This document shows, one piece after another, positions 9,591 through 19,395 of a stretch of 64,000 nucleotides of DNA. Origin of the DNA: Marinobacter sp. ATCH36. Its GTDB lineage: Bacteria > Pseudomonadota > Gammaproteobacteria > Pseudomonadales > Oleiphilaceae. The notes below the pieces were generated by a model. The model was not told the DNA's origin, did no database searches, and was given only the letters and a program-made list of their open reading frames with translations. The DNA lies in the NCBI RefSeq assembly GCF_023555055.1, contig NZ_JAMJPL010000007.1:1-64000 (forward strand), given 5' to 3'. The number at the start of each line of letters is the position of its first letter. Within the stretch, counting starts at the first letter, position 1. Position numbers and translations under genes: made by a program.

Positions 9591-12293
9591 ATGAAACCAG
9601 TGTTAGCAGTACGTGCCACCCTTCTCTCAGTTGCCATTTCACTGGCTCTCGCAGGTTGTGGCGGCAACGATAATGAAGAAATGAGTCAGGAGGAAATCCA
9701 GTATATCAGCCACCTGGACCAGTCTCGTTTCTTCCAGCGACAGGGTGAACTTAAAGCCAGTACGCTGGAGGCGCGTAGTGCGATCGAGATGCAGCCGGAG
9801 CGTATAGAGCCGTACCTTGTCATTATCAATAACCTGCTCACCGCTGGCGATGCCCGCAATGCCGAACGGCAGCTGGATCAATTGCTTTCGGACGTTGACG
9901 AACAGTCCATCAAGCAGCAGAACCTGAACGATGCAGCGCTGATTCGCGCCGAAGCCAAACTGATGCAGCAGGAGTATGAAGAAGCGCTGGCTGCCCTCGA
10001 AAAATTACAGGAGCCAGACCGTGTACACCAGCTCAAAGGTGAACTGATCAGGGGTGATGTGCATCTGGCAGCGGGCAACCTGGATGCAGCCTCGCAAGCC
10101 TACTCCGCCGCCCGAGACATTAATTCAAGCGAGGCGGAACCACTGATCGGGCTGTCGAAGGTGGCCTACCGCCAGGACAACCCGCAGCAGGGTGACGAGT
10201 ATATTGCCGAGGCAGAAGCGCTGAACCCGGATAACGTCGAGCTTTGGCTATGGAAAGGCAGGCTGGCCCACGACGCGGGAGACTGGGCTGACGCGGAACA
10301 GGCATACGTCAACGCACTGGAGACCATTGGCCAGTACGACATAATGACCTACCAGAAGTTTGGAACCATGTCGGCGCTGATTGATGTGCTGCGGGAACAG
10401 GGCAAATCCTCGGAAGCCTTTGTCTACGAGGAAATCCTCGCCAAGTCTGCACCCGGCACCATCAGGAGCAATCTGATAGCAGCACAGGAGGCGTTCAACA
10501 ACGGCGAACTGGATAACGCCGCACGCTACCTTGAGGAAGTACTCGCCCAGGCACCAAGCCAGGAGCAGGCCGCATTGATGCTGGGCATCATTCGCTATCG
10601 CCAGGGCCGCCCGCAAGACGCCGAAAGACTGCTGGCGCCGGTTGCAAATATCGGCGACTCGGAACAGGCAAGCAAGCTGCTTGCGGCTACCCGCCTCCAG
10701 ATGCGCAACCCCGAAGGCGCGCGGGAAATCCTCGCCAATCTGGAAGACCAGGATTCAGACCCGGAAACCCTGGCGCTGGTAGGCATCGCCTCACTGGTCA
10801 GTGGCGACACCGAAAGCGGTGAACAGTTCATCGAAAAATCCCTGGAGCTGGCACCGGACAACAACAGCTTGCGGCTACGGTATGCGACGTATCTGGTGCG
10901 CACCGGCCAAACCGACAGAGCCATTGCACAGGCCGATCAGGTACTTGAGAACGACCCGGAATCCGAGCAGGCACGATTGCTGGTTGTTCAGGCCCACGTA
11001 TCTGCCAACAACAACGACGCTGCGATCGCCGCTGCCTCCGACTGGGTAGAAGAACAGCCAGACAGTGTTTCCGCGCTGATTACCCGCGGCAATGTTGCTG
11101 CCAACGCTGAAAATATCGAAGAGGCGAAACAGTTTTACCAGAGAGCCGTGGACGCGGATAGCGAGAACCCTTCCGGGCTTAACGCCCTTGGCAATCTTGC
11201 GCGGATACGCAATGAAACAGACCAGGCAAAAGACTACTACCGCCGCGCCATCGAACTGTCCCCGGACAACCAACAGGCGCTACAGGGGATCTCTTCGGTA
11301 ATGCCGCGAGAAGAACTGCTGCCCCTAATGGAAAAGATCCGTGAGCAAAACCCCGACGCGTACGGCCCCAGGTTGATATTGCTGGAATCGGCGCTGATCA
11401 ACAACAACACTCAACGGGCCGATGAACTGACAGCAAGCCTGATGGAACGTGAAGACGAGTCCAACCCCGCCCCGGCGGAATCAGCGGTTGCCTCGGTCTA
11501 TCACGGAATTGCCACCCAACTGGCCCAGCGGGACCGGCTGGAGCAGGCATCAGATGTGCTACGGAGGGGGCGTACACTCTTCCCGGAGAACGAGGAGATC
11601 GGCATTCAGGCAGCTGCGATTCAGTTCACCGAAGGCAATACCAAAGAGGCCCGCGACATCCTGCGAGACGTCAAACAACAACATCCCGCATCCGCAGCCC
11701 CCTTCAGCATAGAAGCCCGTTATTTTGAACAGCAGGAAGAGCATCAGGAGGCGGCAGAGCTCTATCAGCTTGCGCTTGAGAAGGAACGGACGGCAGAACT
11801 GGAAGTCGCCCATGCCCGAGCTCTCACCCGGTCTGGCCAGCGCACCGCAGCAATTGAATCCCTGGAAAACGCGCGTCAGGCATTTCCCCGCAATCCACAG
11901 GTGCTGATGAACCTGGCCATGATGCATCAGGAAAACGAGGCACCGGAAAAGGCGATACCGCCTTACGAGGAACTGCTTGAGGTAACCCCCAGAAACGTGG
12001 TCGCGCTCAACAACCTGGCGTGGATCTACCATCAGAAAGGCGATGACCGCGCCATGGAACTCGCCAGGCGAGCCTTTGAACTGAATTCCGAAAACGCCGC
12101 CATCGCTGACACTTACGGATGGATCTTGTTCAGGGCCGGACAAACGGAAGAAAGCCTGCCGGTTCTGGAAAAAGCCCACGAACTTCAGCCGGATTCCGAG
12201 GAGATTGCCATGCACTTAGCAGAGGCCTATCGCGCCAACGGCCGCGATGCGGATGCTAAACGGGTGTTGGAGAAGTTTGGGGGCCAGGGTTAG
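9591..12293 (+). CDS. prsT: XrtA/PEP-CTERM system TPR lipoprotein PrsT
   Basis: A 900-residue lipoprotein: signal peptide with lipobox LAGC (Cys 23), then an almost continuous array of tetratricopeptide repeats to the C-terminus. Several good TPR units such as 'NPSGLNALGNLARI...AKDYYRRAIELSP' are seen around residues 530-560, and a more regular set lies near 800-900. PrsT is the standard third member of prsK-prsR-prsT loci and is thought to act in the periplasm as a scaffold for matrix or PEP-CTERM export; the biochemical role is not established. The ATG at 9591 is preceded by a purine-rich AAAGGAAAGG. Its 3' end is convergent with xrtA. Confidence 0.93.
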   Translation: MKPVLAVRATLLSVAISLALAGCGGNDNEEMSQEEIQYISHLDQSRFFQRQGELKASTLEARSAIEMQPERIEPYLVIINNLLTAGDARNAERQLDQLLSDVDEQSIKQQNLNDAALIRAEAKLMQQEYEEALAALEKLQEPDRVHQLKGELIRGDVHLAAGNLDAASQAYSAARDINSSEAEPLIGLSKVAYRQDNPQQGDEYIAEAEALNPDNVELWLWKGRLAHDAGDWADAEQAYVNALETIGQYDIMTYQKFGTMSALIDVLREQGKSSEAFVYEEILAKSAPGTIRSNLIAAQEAFNNGELDNAARYLEEVLAQAPSQEQAALMLGIIRYRQGRPQDAERLLAPVANIGDSEQASKLLAATRLQMRNPEGAREILANLEDQDSDPETLALVGIASLVSGDTESGEQFIEKSLELAPDNNSLRLRYATYLVRTGQTDRAIAQADQVLENDPESEQARLLVVQAHVSANNNDAAIAAASDWVEEQPDSVSALITRGNVAANAENIEEAKQFYQRAVDADSENPSGLNALGNLARIRNETDQAKDYYRRAIELSPDNQQALQGISSVMPREELLPLMEKIREQNPDAYGPRLILLESALINNNTQRADELTASLMEREDESNPAPAESAVASVYHGIATQLAQRDRLEQASDVLRRGRTLFPENEEIGIQAAAIQFTEGNTKEARDILRDVKQQHPASAAPFSIEARYFEQQEEHQEAAELYQLALEKERTAELEVAHARALTRSGQRTAAIESLENARQAFPRNPQVLMNLAMMHQENEAPEKAIPPYEELLEVTPRNVVALNNLAWIYHQKGDDRAMELARRAFELNSENAAIADTYGWILFRAGQTEESLPVLEKAHELQPDSEEIAMHLAEAYRANGRDADAKRVLEKFGGQG

Positions 12294-12315
12294 TAATGGC
12301 CTCCGATTGAATATA

Positions 12316-12336
12316 CCCCTCGTTTAAAGCGAGGGG
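12316..12336. terminator. hairpin between convergent prsT and xrtA
   Basis: CCCCTCG and CGAGGGG form a 7-bp perfect stem around a 7-nt loop in the 65-nt gap between the two converging genes. T-tracts are short on both strands, so it is a weak bidirectional terminator candidate. Confidence 0.5.
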
Positions 12337-12358
12337 TTGCCCTGCTATTCAAGAGAAG

Positions 12359-13942
12359 TTAATTCTCGTCTATCTGTTTTCCAGCAACCTGCCTATCCAC
12401 CGCAGCCACCACCCTTCCCACCGCTGAATCTATAATTGCTGACAAGCGACTTTTCCCATCACAGTCTTCACAAGCCACGGCAAACACAATCAAAGACGCA
12501 TCACTCCGGGAATTGACAAAACCTCGGACCTGGGCAAGTTTCGCCCTCAAATCATCAGTCTCCCAAAAACCTTCGACGTAATAGGTATAGGCCACATGAA
12601 TCACGTTGTCTGTCAGGCGATGGCGGAGCGTAACACCTTTGAAAGGCGCACCGTCCGGCCCAGACAAAGTAAAGAATGTATCAGGATGCCACTCCTCTCG
12701 ATCATAAACCCGGTTCGAGTACTGAATCAGCTCGGCCGATTCGCGCTGGTAGTCATAGCTATACACCGCTGCAAAAAGAGACTCGCCAGGCCCGGACTGA
12801 TCAGTAGCCAGGCTGCGGTCAAAAAGGGTCTGAGTATACACCCGGTCCGGATTCCGGACTTTGGGCCGCCAACCCTCCAGGTCAGATGAAAAAAGAGGAC
12901 CGTAGCGTTCGCCGTCCAGCCGGAGCTCCAATGCCAGAGGGTCTGACTCAACAGTGCGATCCGGGGATGGCAAAGCTGCCCACACCAAAACAGGTAAGAG
13001 TGCAGTGACAACAACACCGACTTTCAGCCACGTAGAGCCTGCCGCTCCGAATGGCATTGCCGCCTTGTACCCATTGCCTTCCATATCATTAGCCTGTTCC
13101 CCCTTCAAAGACTCAAGGCGACGGCCAATCAGAAAAAGCGGAATCAGCGTGGCAGCAAAAACCCACCAGCCAAAACTTTCATGGTCTTCAATGAGACTGG
13201 TCTGCATGTTGGTTTCATAACCCATGTAAATGATCACGAAAACCCGCAGCCAGTTAGCGAAGAGTGCAAGAAACACGCTAGTGGTGAATAAGATCACACG
13301 AGCACGAAGTGTACGGAGATTGAGCTCGCCGTAAATAAGTGCCAACGACTGCCCTACCAACAGATATCGCAAACCTGAGCAACCATGGGCAATTTCAAAG
13401 GCCCCCACGCCGGTGAGATAAACAAATACCCCCTCAACTTCGAACTCAATGTTGAAAAGACCAAGCAGCAACTGATTGACCTCAGTCGTGATCAGTTGAA
13501 GCGTCCAGGCCAGAAAGTCCCAGACAGGCATAGCGAAAAACAGCAGCCCTACCGGTGCAATAAGCCAACGAACCTGTCTCCAACCCAAAAGCACCGCCAA
13601 GGCGCCAAGGATAAGAGGAACTGCCATCAAATGTTGGAAAGCCTGTACCCGCAGAAGATCACCAAGCCCATAAACCAGCAACGCCAAAATAAAGGGTACA
13701 AGCCAGAGAGGATAAAAACCGGGTACCAGAGTGCGTTGCCTCACAACTCGGAATATGAGAAACATGGAAACCAAGAGGAGAAGGAAACCGTGTGAATACG
13801 ACTCGTCAAACTTAAGCCAGCGACTAAAGATACCTTCGAGCGTAGGCCAAAGAAGAAAAAAAAGGGAAGCTAAAACAATGGCAAAAGGAACCCAGGCCTG
13901 ACCAAACCCGCCACTTCGAAGCCTTGTTTCGCTCATATTCAC
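12359..13942 (-). CDS. xrtA: exosortase A fused to an EpsI-type domain
   Basis: A 527-residue polytopic inner-membrane transpeptidase/protease that recognises PEP-CTERM tails. The first ~290 residues hold eight or more membrane helices with the exosortase catalytic triad in order: C188 (AHGCSGLRY), R233 (ANWLRVFVI) and H254 (IEDHESFGWW). After a linker the C-terminal ~210 residues match the periplasmic EpsI domain often fused to or encoded next to exosortase A. Its presence with PrsK/R/T, the XrtA-type EPS genes and four PEP-CTERM substrates makes the assignment firm. It is transcribed convergently with prsT and is the last gene of the minus-strand EPS block. The start at ATG 13942 has AAGGA upstream; a second in-frame ATG lies two codons later. 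Confidence 0.95.
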   Translation of the reverse strand: MNMSETRLRSGGFGQAWVPFAIVLASLFFLLWPTLEGIFSRWLKFDESYSHGFLLLLVSMFLIFRVVRQRTLVPGFYPLWLVPFILALLVYGLGDLLRVQAFQHLMAVPLILGALAVLLGWRQVRWLIAPVGLLFFAMPVWDFLAWTLQLITTEVNQLLLGLFNIEFEVEGVFVYLTGVGAFEIAHGCSGLRYLLVGQSLALIYGELNLRTLRARVILFTTSVFLALFANWLRVFVIIYMGYETNMQTSLIEDHESFGWWVFAATLIPLFLIGRRLESLKGEQANDMEGNGYKAAMPFGAAGSTWLKVGVVVTALLPVLVWAALPSPDRTVESDPLALELRLDGERYGPLFSSDLEGWRPKVRNPDRVYTQTLFDRSLATDQSGPGESLFAAVYSYDYQRESAELIQYSNRVYDREEWHPDTFFTLSGPDGAPFKGVTLRHRLTDNVIHVAYTYYVEGFWETDDLRAKLAQVRGFVNSRSDASLIVFAVACEDCDGKSRLSAIIDSAVGRVVAAVDRQVAGKQIDEN

Positions 13943-14021
13943 GATCCTTATGAGATATATAATACCAAGAATATTGTGCCTATACGGGGCGGCTTTTACT
14001 ATGGCCGAATCTCATCCTTTG

Positions 14022-14897
14022 TCATCGCCGGGGTATCATTACGCGGTAGAGCGCTCGCCAAACAACCGGGTCCAGCGGCGCATGCCAGAATGCGCGGGCA
14101 ATAGCGCTGATAGCCACGTCCCGCTCCCCCACACTGGCAAAATATCGCGCCTTGCGACAAAAAAAGCGCGCCAACCCCCAGCGACGATCGCGCAGGGATA
14201 GCACCTCACCATACCGCGCCAGGAATGTATTGATAATCCTCTCGTTTGCCGCGAACCGCCTATGCTTGTCAGAAGAAATCTGATATTCCATCACACGGTA
14301 TGAGGCGACGATGCCCGGTTCGTAATGGAAACGGTACCTTGCAGAAAACCTCAGCCACAACTCGTAGTCATCGGCAACACCCACTGACGTATCAAACCCT
14401 CCCATCTCATCAAAACACCGCCGCCTCACCAGCGCCGTGGAAATACTTACACCGTTATCAGCCAACAGATACCGTGTGATCCATCCGGAATAACGCTTCA
14501 TGTTTTCCAGGCTGCTAACCACCCCCTGTTCATCAATCATGGCCTCGTCACCATGGACAATATCAACGTCGGGATTTGCATTGAGAACAGCCAACTGTTT
14601 TTTCAGCTTGTCTGGTGTCCACAGATCGTCAGAATCCAGAAACGCGATAAAGTCTCCTGTCGCCTGCTCAAGTGCATGATTACGGGCATGACTCTGTCCT
14701 TGGTTTTCCTGGTAGAAATAACGAACCCGCCTATCAGCCAGAAAGGGCTCCAGCACTTCGCGGGTATCGTCAACAGAGCCATCATCCAAAACAATAAGCT
14801 CGAGATCAGCGTAAGTCTGCGCCAGAACGCTCGCGACGGCATCGGGCAGGAACCGGGCTCTGTTGTAAGTCGGCGTTACTACACTAACGACTGCCAT
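14022..14897 (-). CDS. glycosyltransferase family 2
   Basis: A 291-residue inverting GT-A fold transferase. N-terminal VSVVTPTYNRARF, LDDGSVDDT near residue 37 and the metal-binding LDSDDLW near residue 87 are all intact. It lacks membrane helices and probably acts at the cytoplasmic face adding one sugar to a lipid-linked repeat unit. It resembles the GT2 at 18454-19395 (same 'FDTSVGVADDYELWLRFSAR'-type segment), suggesting an old duplication within the cluster. Donor and acceptor cannot be predicted. Confidence 0.9.
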   Translation of the reverse strand: MAVVSVVTPTYNRARFLPDAVASVLAQTYADLELIVLDDGSVDDTREVLEPFLADRRVRYFYQENQGQSHARNHALEQATGDFIAFLDSDDLWTPDKLKKQLAVLNANPDVDIVHGDEAMIDEQGVVSSLENMKRYSGWITRYLLADNGVSISTALVRRRCFDEMGGFDTSVGVADDYELWLRFSARYRFHYEPGIVASYRVMEYQISSDKHRRFAANERIINTFLARYGEVLSLRDRRWGLARFFCRKARYFASVGERDVAISAIARAFWHAPLDPVVWRALYRVMIPRR

Positions 14898-14955
14898 TGC
14901 AGGCCCTCAACATCTTCCACTTCAGAGTAAGCGTTCATTTCACAACGTAGCTGGC

Positions 14956-16068
14956 TTACTTACCAAACACACTATCCGGGTTTTCAAGAACGTTACGGAC
15001 ATTATATATCGTATCGGAATTCCAGTTTGGCGGGTCCCAACGCATGTTCGTCTCAATAACCACTGGGCCGCCCTCTGTAATCGCAACGTCCCACCCCAAA
15101 GACCGGATTGGTTTAAAATGTTCAGCATTCTTAATGACTAATTCTTTTGCATTCTCCCACAATGGTATCGTAAATTGCTGAAACATTCGTTTGGTTCTTG
15201 GATGATCATCAAGCCTATACCACACCATATCCGGGCTTCGCGTTATCGCCGACTCAAGGAGCCCTGTTTCTATGTTTATCGGTGCTATAAAATTTCCGAG
15301 TGAACCATGTTGAAAATTGTCAATCGCAGCATCCCCACCAATGACCTTTAGAAATGCATCAACAATAAAAATCTTTCCACACTTATCGACATGGGTATAA
15401 ATTCGTATCGTTTGAAGATGTCTTGTGCCCGAAAACTCGGATAATGCAGAGTGTGACTGAATTCGTTCCTGAATAATCCAGCTTGTCAACTCTGGCAAGT
15501 CAAACATATAATTTGCCAACTCTTGAACAGAGTCAAATTGGAGGTTGTTCACCACTATTCGGCCTTCACGGAGCGAAGGAACCAAGAGACCACGTCCGTA
15601 ACTATGCCGGCACGGTTTGATAACAAGTTTATCCAAATCAAACTGAGATATAGTCTCACTCCAGGCGCTTTTGACCGGAGGCACCGGACGCCCTGAGGAA
15701 ACACCTGGCGAATCGCGGAAAAGAAGCGCTAAGCATCTGGGCGTCGGTATCGTCTTTGCGTCGCAAAATGACTGAAAGATTCCCTTGTCCTCAGTTACCC
15801 AAAACCAGTCTTGAGGGTTGAGGCGCGACTGCAAGACAGAACATGTCCTTTTGCTTAAATAGTCTGAATATGGTCGTGCGTCAGAAGAAAATGCACCGTA
15901 TTCAAGTGCCTCCATTGGACGCATCTTAGTTTTCCAAGTGAAGCGCAAGGCTTGAAAAAATGCACGTATTCTGAAGCTACCATGGTATTTAACACAGAGA
16001 CCAGAAACTCTATATGCTTCTTTAATAAGTAATAAGTTATCTTTCTGTCGACGCCATAATTTTTTCAT
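14956..16068 (-). CDS. ATP-grasp protein of the sugar-transfer-associated type
   Basis: A 370-residue protein. Mid-protein motifs fit an ATP-grasp ligase: VIKPCRHSYGRGL (nucleotide-binding lysine and glycine-rich loop), IIQERIQSH (adenine pocket acidic residue) and a C-terminal metal-binding pattern DVAITEGGPVVIETN. It resembles the 'sugar-transfer associated ATP-grasp' family found in capsule and EPS clusters. These enzymes activate a carboxylate as acyl phosphate for attack by an amine or other nucleophile, so attachment of an amino acid or organic acid to the polysaccharide precursor is a reasonable inference. The gene is only 8 nt downstream of the PP-loop gene, so they are probably co-transcribed. 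Confidence 0.75.
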   Translation of the reverse strand: MKKLWRRQKDNLLLIKEAYRVSGLCVKYHGSFRIRAFFQALRFTWKTKMRPMEALEYGAFSSDARPYSDYLSKRTCSVLQSRLNPQDWFWVTEDKGIFQSFCDAKTIPTPRCLALLFRDSPGVSSGRPVPPVKSAWSETISQFDLDKLVIKPCRHSYGRGLLVPSLREGRIVVNNLQFDSVQELANYMFDLPELTSWIIQERIQSHSALSEFSGTRHLQTIRIYTHVDKCGKIFIVDAFLKVIGGDAAIDNFQHGSLGNFIAPINIETGLLESAITRSPDMVWYRLDDHPRTKRMFQQFTIPLWENAKELVIKNAEHFKPIRSLGWDVAITEGGPVVIETNMRWDPPNWNSDTIYNVRNVLENPDSVFGK

Positions 16069-16076
16069 CTAGAATC

Positions 16077-17198
16077 TCAACGCCTTTTTTTTTGAAAGTA
16101 ACGGAAGCCGGTGCGAATACTCTGATTTAAATATTTATCATCGATAAATTTTACAATTTTCCTGGTAGTAGAAATTGACAGAGTTCTTCGCAGGGCTCGC
16201 TCCATAAATTCATCGCCTTGCTTTATCGCAAACCTGAGCAAATCTTCAAAGTGATGACGATAATGCTGCGACGGGGATATTTTAGATACATCTTCAGCGG
16301 TAATAGAACTCGTGAAAGCATAAGTATCTATGCCAAGTATTTTCAAAATGATCATGGTTCTTATGCACTTTAAACACTGACCACAATTTCTGTCCGGATA
16401 TTTCCAGCAGACAACCAGGTTGTCGAGCACAGCTTGTGATCGCTCAGCGATTCTTTGCAATTTTTCAGGGCGATCCAGGTCTGCTGTGTCATGAATAATC
16501 TCTGTTATCTCAGTAGACCAGAGATTGTCTGTCAAAGGATGTGTTCCCCAAGGACGCAGATTCCGATAGGTAAAGCTGGTAGGCACAATACATTTAGCTG
16601 GCTGGAGCAGTAAGGCAACGCTTGCCAGGCAAGCTCCATGACTCCAGTGACGTCCAACGCCGTACAACTGGTCAAATTCATAAAAATTGGTTTCTACAGG
16701 AATAAGTTCCTTTTCGAAAGGCGCCGACCAATCTTTTAGCCTCTGAACATTGACAGCAAACTCTTCAGGAGAAACGTGAAAGTCAAAGCCATTGATGTAA
16801 ACCAGGTGGGTGATTTCACTTTCGTTATTTAAAAGTGTATAGAGGCCATCAACGCCACCAGAGAAAAAACTACAAACCATTTTGTTGCCAGCATGCGGTA
16901 TCGCGGCCTGAAGATTAACGGTAAAAGGTCGTAAATCTGGTTTCCAACATCCGAAGATACACTGCAGGTTCTTCAAGTTTGCAAGGAGACGTGGTGAGGC
17001 CGTATTCGAGTCTTTAATCTCCAAAATTTGACCTGACTGAGACGCCGCAAAAAATGAAGCCGCCAAGAATGGTTCGGCTGAAGGCGCGACTGAAAACTTC
17101 TCAGGAAAGCGATACCAAAGCCGATATCCATCGATTAAGGCAGACACCTCTAGCTGCTGTCTCTCTACTTTGCGAGAGCTAATGTTGCTAATTATCAT
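16077..17198 (-). CDS. PP-loop ATPase-like protein with QueC-like Cys cluster
   Basis: A 373-residue protein without a confident name. A PP-loop signature SFFSGGVDGLYTLL lies near residue 113 (N-type ATP pyrophosphatase; the usual SGGxDS has Gly in place of Ser). A C-terminal CGQCLKCIRT motif near residue 275 resembles the zinc-binding cysteines of QueC-type enzymes. Such proteins adenylate a carboxylate or carbonyl and then amidate it. Here it sits among glycosyltransferases next to an ATP-grasp gene, so it may tailor a sugar or a sugar-linked acid. The function is inferred from motifs only. Confidence 0.65.
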   Translation of the reverse strand: MIISNISSRKVERQQLEVSALIDGYRLWYRFPEKFSVAPSAEPFLAASFFAASQSGQILEIKDSNTASPRLLANLKNLQCIFGCWKPDLRPFTVNLQAAIPHAGNKMVCSFFSGGVDGLYTLLNNESEITHLVYINGFDFHVSPEEFAVNVQRLKDWSAPFEKELIPVETNFYEFDQLYGVGRHWSHGACLASVALLLQPAKCIVPTSFTYRNLRPWGTHPLTDNLWSTEITEIIHDTADLDRPEKLQRIAERSQAVLDNLVVCWKYPDRNCGQCLKCIRTMIILKILGIDTYAFTSSITAEDVSKISPSQHYRHHFEDLLRFAIKQGDEFMERALRRTLSISTTRKIVKFIDDKYLNQSIRTGFRYFQKKRR

Positions 17199-17288
17199 AA
17201 GCTTTGATTAATTCGCTTAAACAAAAAAACGAGATCGGCATCAAGCCTTCAGACCCGAATTTTCCTACTACAAGCCGCGATTTCGCCT

Positions 17289-18452
17289 TCACAAACGAGC
17301 AAGCCGATTTAGCGACTTCCGCAGCACCTCCGGGAGAAAAGCCTGCACCCGATAGATTCCTCGCATCAACGGATGGCGCGCAAACTGAACCGTTACAAAC
17401 TGAACCGTTTCACCCTGGAAGCGACTTTTATAAAAGCTGTTCTTGCCGTAACCGGCGAGCAGATCGTAATAACTGACGCTCTGGGCACTGAAGCATTCCT
17501 CAATGGCATAACCGAGATGCAGAGTTCCCAAAGCCACTTTTCGATCAAAATCTTCCTGAAATCCCGCCTGTAAGTTGTACCTGCTAGGCCCCGCCAAAAT
17601 ATCGTAGAGAACTGAAATGGTCTCACCGTTCAATTCCAAAGTTGTCAAAGCCAGCTGATGAGGTTGAAGTCGCGCTATGACCTTTTTGTGAAAAGCGATC
17701 GCGTCGTCATCGAAACAAGGCTTTCCCCATCTATGCCGATGAAACTCGTTCAGATATTCAAAAAAAGCCGGTATCTGATCCTCGGTAACTCGTATTAAGA
17801 CGAGCTCGCCTTTCTTCTGTTCGATGTATGCACGCCGATTATAAAGCTTCAGGCGAGTGTTAGCACCGAGCCTTCGGAGCCACTCCTGGAATGCCCCTTG
17901 TGTCGGTACGCGCACTCCGGAATCTCTGGCCCGAGGTACCAATGCGATTTTTCTTCCCCTGGTAGCAAAGCCCTTTTCCCAGCGAGAAAGCTCAGGTAAC
18001 AGTTGATCACACACGATCATTTCATCCCAGCTGAGCTGAAAGACCTCCGCCAAAAGTGCATTTGTGACCACCGTTTCAAGCCCTTTCCTGATTATAAGAC
18101 TCGAATACTCCGTGCGGACAGTCGGGCTAATATGCCAGGCATTACCCAAAAAGTGAGCGCGCCGAATTCGCAGCCCAAAAGGAGATGAAAAATCATGTAG
18201 ATAAAACGGCGCGAGACCGACAAGACGTGAATTGGCGTCGTAAGCACCAAAGAGCGCCAGTTCCAACCCCAAGTTCTTGCCCCAGGTCTCCCACCAGGAA
18301 AAAAGCCAGGGCCAGCTCATAAAAAGCGGGTCCGCATCACTGGTTTCCAGCAACTCCTGCCATTTCTCCGCGAGCTTGCTAAAGTCATCAGCGGAAAGGC
18401 GCTCCACGGAAATATGGGGTTCACTCACAGAAGTGTCCGTGTTGAATCTCAT
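17289..18452 (-). CDS. GNAT/FemAB-like acyltransferase
   Basis: A 387-residue protein with the double-GNAT architecture of the BioF2-like/FemAB family (residues ~160-330 hold the Acetyltransf_6 part, including 'FFEYLNEFHRHRWG' and 'GTLHLGYAIEECF' segments). Members associated with exosortase/EPS loci are thought to acylate sugars or transfer aminoacyl groups; the donor is unknown. The stop-start gap to the upstream GT2 is one base, indicating an operon. An in-frame start at 18452 is ATG. The 90-nt gap downstream to the PP-loop gene holds nothing notable. Confidence 0.78.
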   Translation of the reverse strand: MRFNTDTSVSEPHISVERLSADDFSKLAEKWQELLETSDADPLFMSWPWLFSWWETWGKNLGLELALFGAYDANSRLVGLAPFYLHDFSSPFGLRIRRAHFLGNAWHISPTVRTEYSSLIIRKGLETVVTNALLAEVFQLSWDEMIVCDQLLPELSRWEKGFATRGRKIALVPRARDSGVRVPTQGAFQEWLRRLGANTRLKLYNRRAYIEQKKGELVLIRVTEDQIPAFFEYLNEFHRHRWGKPCFDDDAIAFHKKVIARLQPHQLALTTLELNGETISVLYDILAGPSRYNLQAGFQEDFDRKVALGTLHLGYAIEECFSAQSVSYYDLLAGYGKNSFYKSRFQGETVQFVTVQFARHPLMRGIYRVQAFLPEVLRKSLNRLARL

Positions 18453-18453
18453 T

Positions 18454-19395
18454 TTACCGCCTGCCTTTAAGCAAAATTGCGGCGAGACTGCGCCACGGTG
18501 CTATTACAAAAGGGCGATACTTCAGGGCCGTCGCAATATTTCGTATTGCCAGCCACTTTTGTCCCGAACTTGCGAGATAGCGTGCCTTGCGTGAGTAAAA
18601 AAAGGCGAATGCCTCATCAAATTGCGCTTCAGTCAACGCATCGGGGTAATTCTCTCGAAAGTCCCGAATGATTGACTCGTTAGCCTCGAAACGGGCTTCC
18701 TTATTAGAGGAGATCTGGTCGGCCATAACCCGATAATAGGCAAGATAGCGGGGCACGTACCTGAAGCGATATCGAGATGAAAATTTCAACCAAAGATCAT
18801 AGTCATCCGCCACTCTGCGTTTGCCACTCATACCCCCCATCTCTTCAAAGCATCTACGACGCGCCATCGTCATATTCATACCGACGCAGTTATCCTTGAG
18901 CATTTGAAAGGCGATATACCCCGAGTGTCTTTTTATATTTTTCCGGCGAAGTTCGTTGCCCTGTTCGTCGATAGTGATGCCGTCTCCATACACAATATCA
19001 ACGTCTGGAGTCTCTTCAAATTCAGCTAACTGTGATGCGAGATGAATTGGCAGCCAGACATTATCCGAGTCCAGAAAACAGACGAACTCGCCGCGAGCGT
19101 GCTTGAGCGCCAGGTTTCGCGCAACACTCTGGCCCTGATTTTCCTGGTAAAAGTATCGCAAGCGTTGATCAGTAAGAAACGGGCTCAGTACTTCTCGGGT
19201 ATTGTCGGTAGATCCATCATCAACAATGAGATGCTCGAAGTTCTGATAGGTCTGATCCAAAACGCTTCGCACTGCCTCCGCGACAAAGTCCGCACGATTG
19301 TAAGTCGGCGTAATAATACTGACCAGTGGCTCATCCTTTAGCATTGCTCTATACCCACTTAAAGTTTCTTTGGCTTCTGTAGTCACGGCATCCAC
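18454..19395 (-). CDS. glycosyltransferase family 2
   Basis: A 313-residue GT-A transferase: VSIITPTYNRADF, VDDGSTDNT and a metal site LDSDNVW in which the third acidic residue is Asn. The protein begins with a ~25-residue polar leader before the catalytic domain. It overlaps the upstream GNAT gene by 13 nt. It is similar along its length to the GT2 at 14022-14897, including the 'YSGWI/HSGYI' and 'MGG' blocks, so the two probably arose by duplication and may add related sugars. Confidence 0.9.
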   Translation of the reverse strand: MDAVTTEAKETLSGYRAMLKDEPLVSIITPTYNRADFVAEAVRSVLDQTYQNFEHLIVDDGSTDNTREVLSPFLTDQRLRYFYQENQGQSVARNLALKHARGEFVCFLDSDNVWLPIHLASQLAEFEETPDVDIVYGDGITIDEQGNELRRKNIKRHSGYIAFQMLKDNCVGMNMTMARRRCFEEMGGMSGKRRVADDYDLWLKFSSRYRFRYVPRYLAYYRVMADQISSNKEARFEANESIIRDFRENYPDALTEAQFDEAFAFFYSRKARYLASSGQKWLAIRNIATALKYRPFVIAPWRSLAAILLKGRR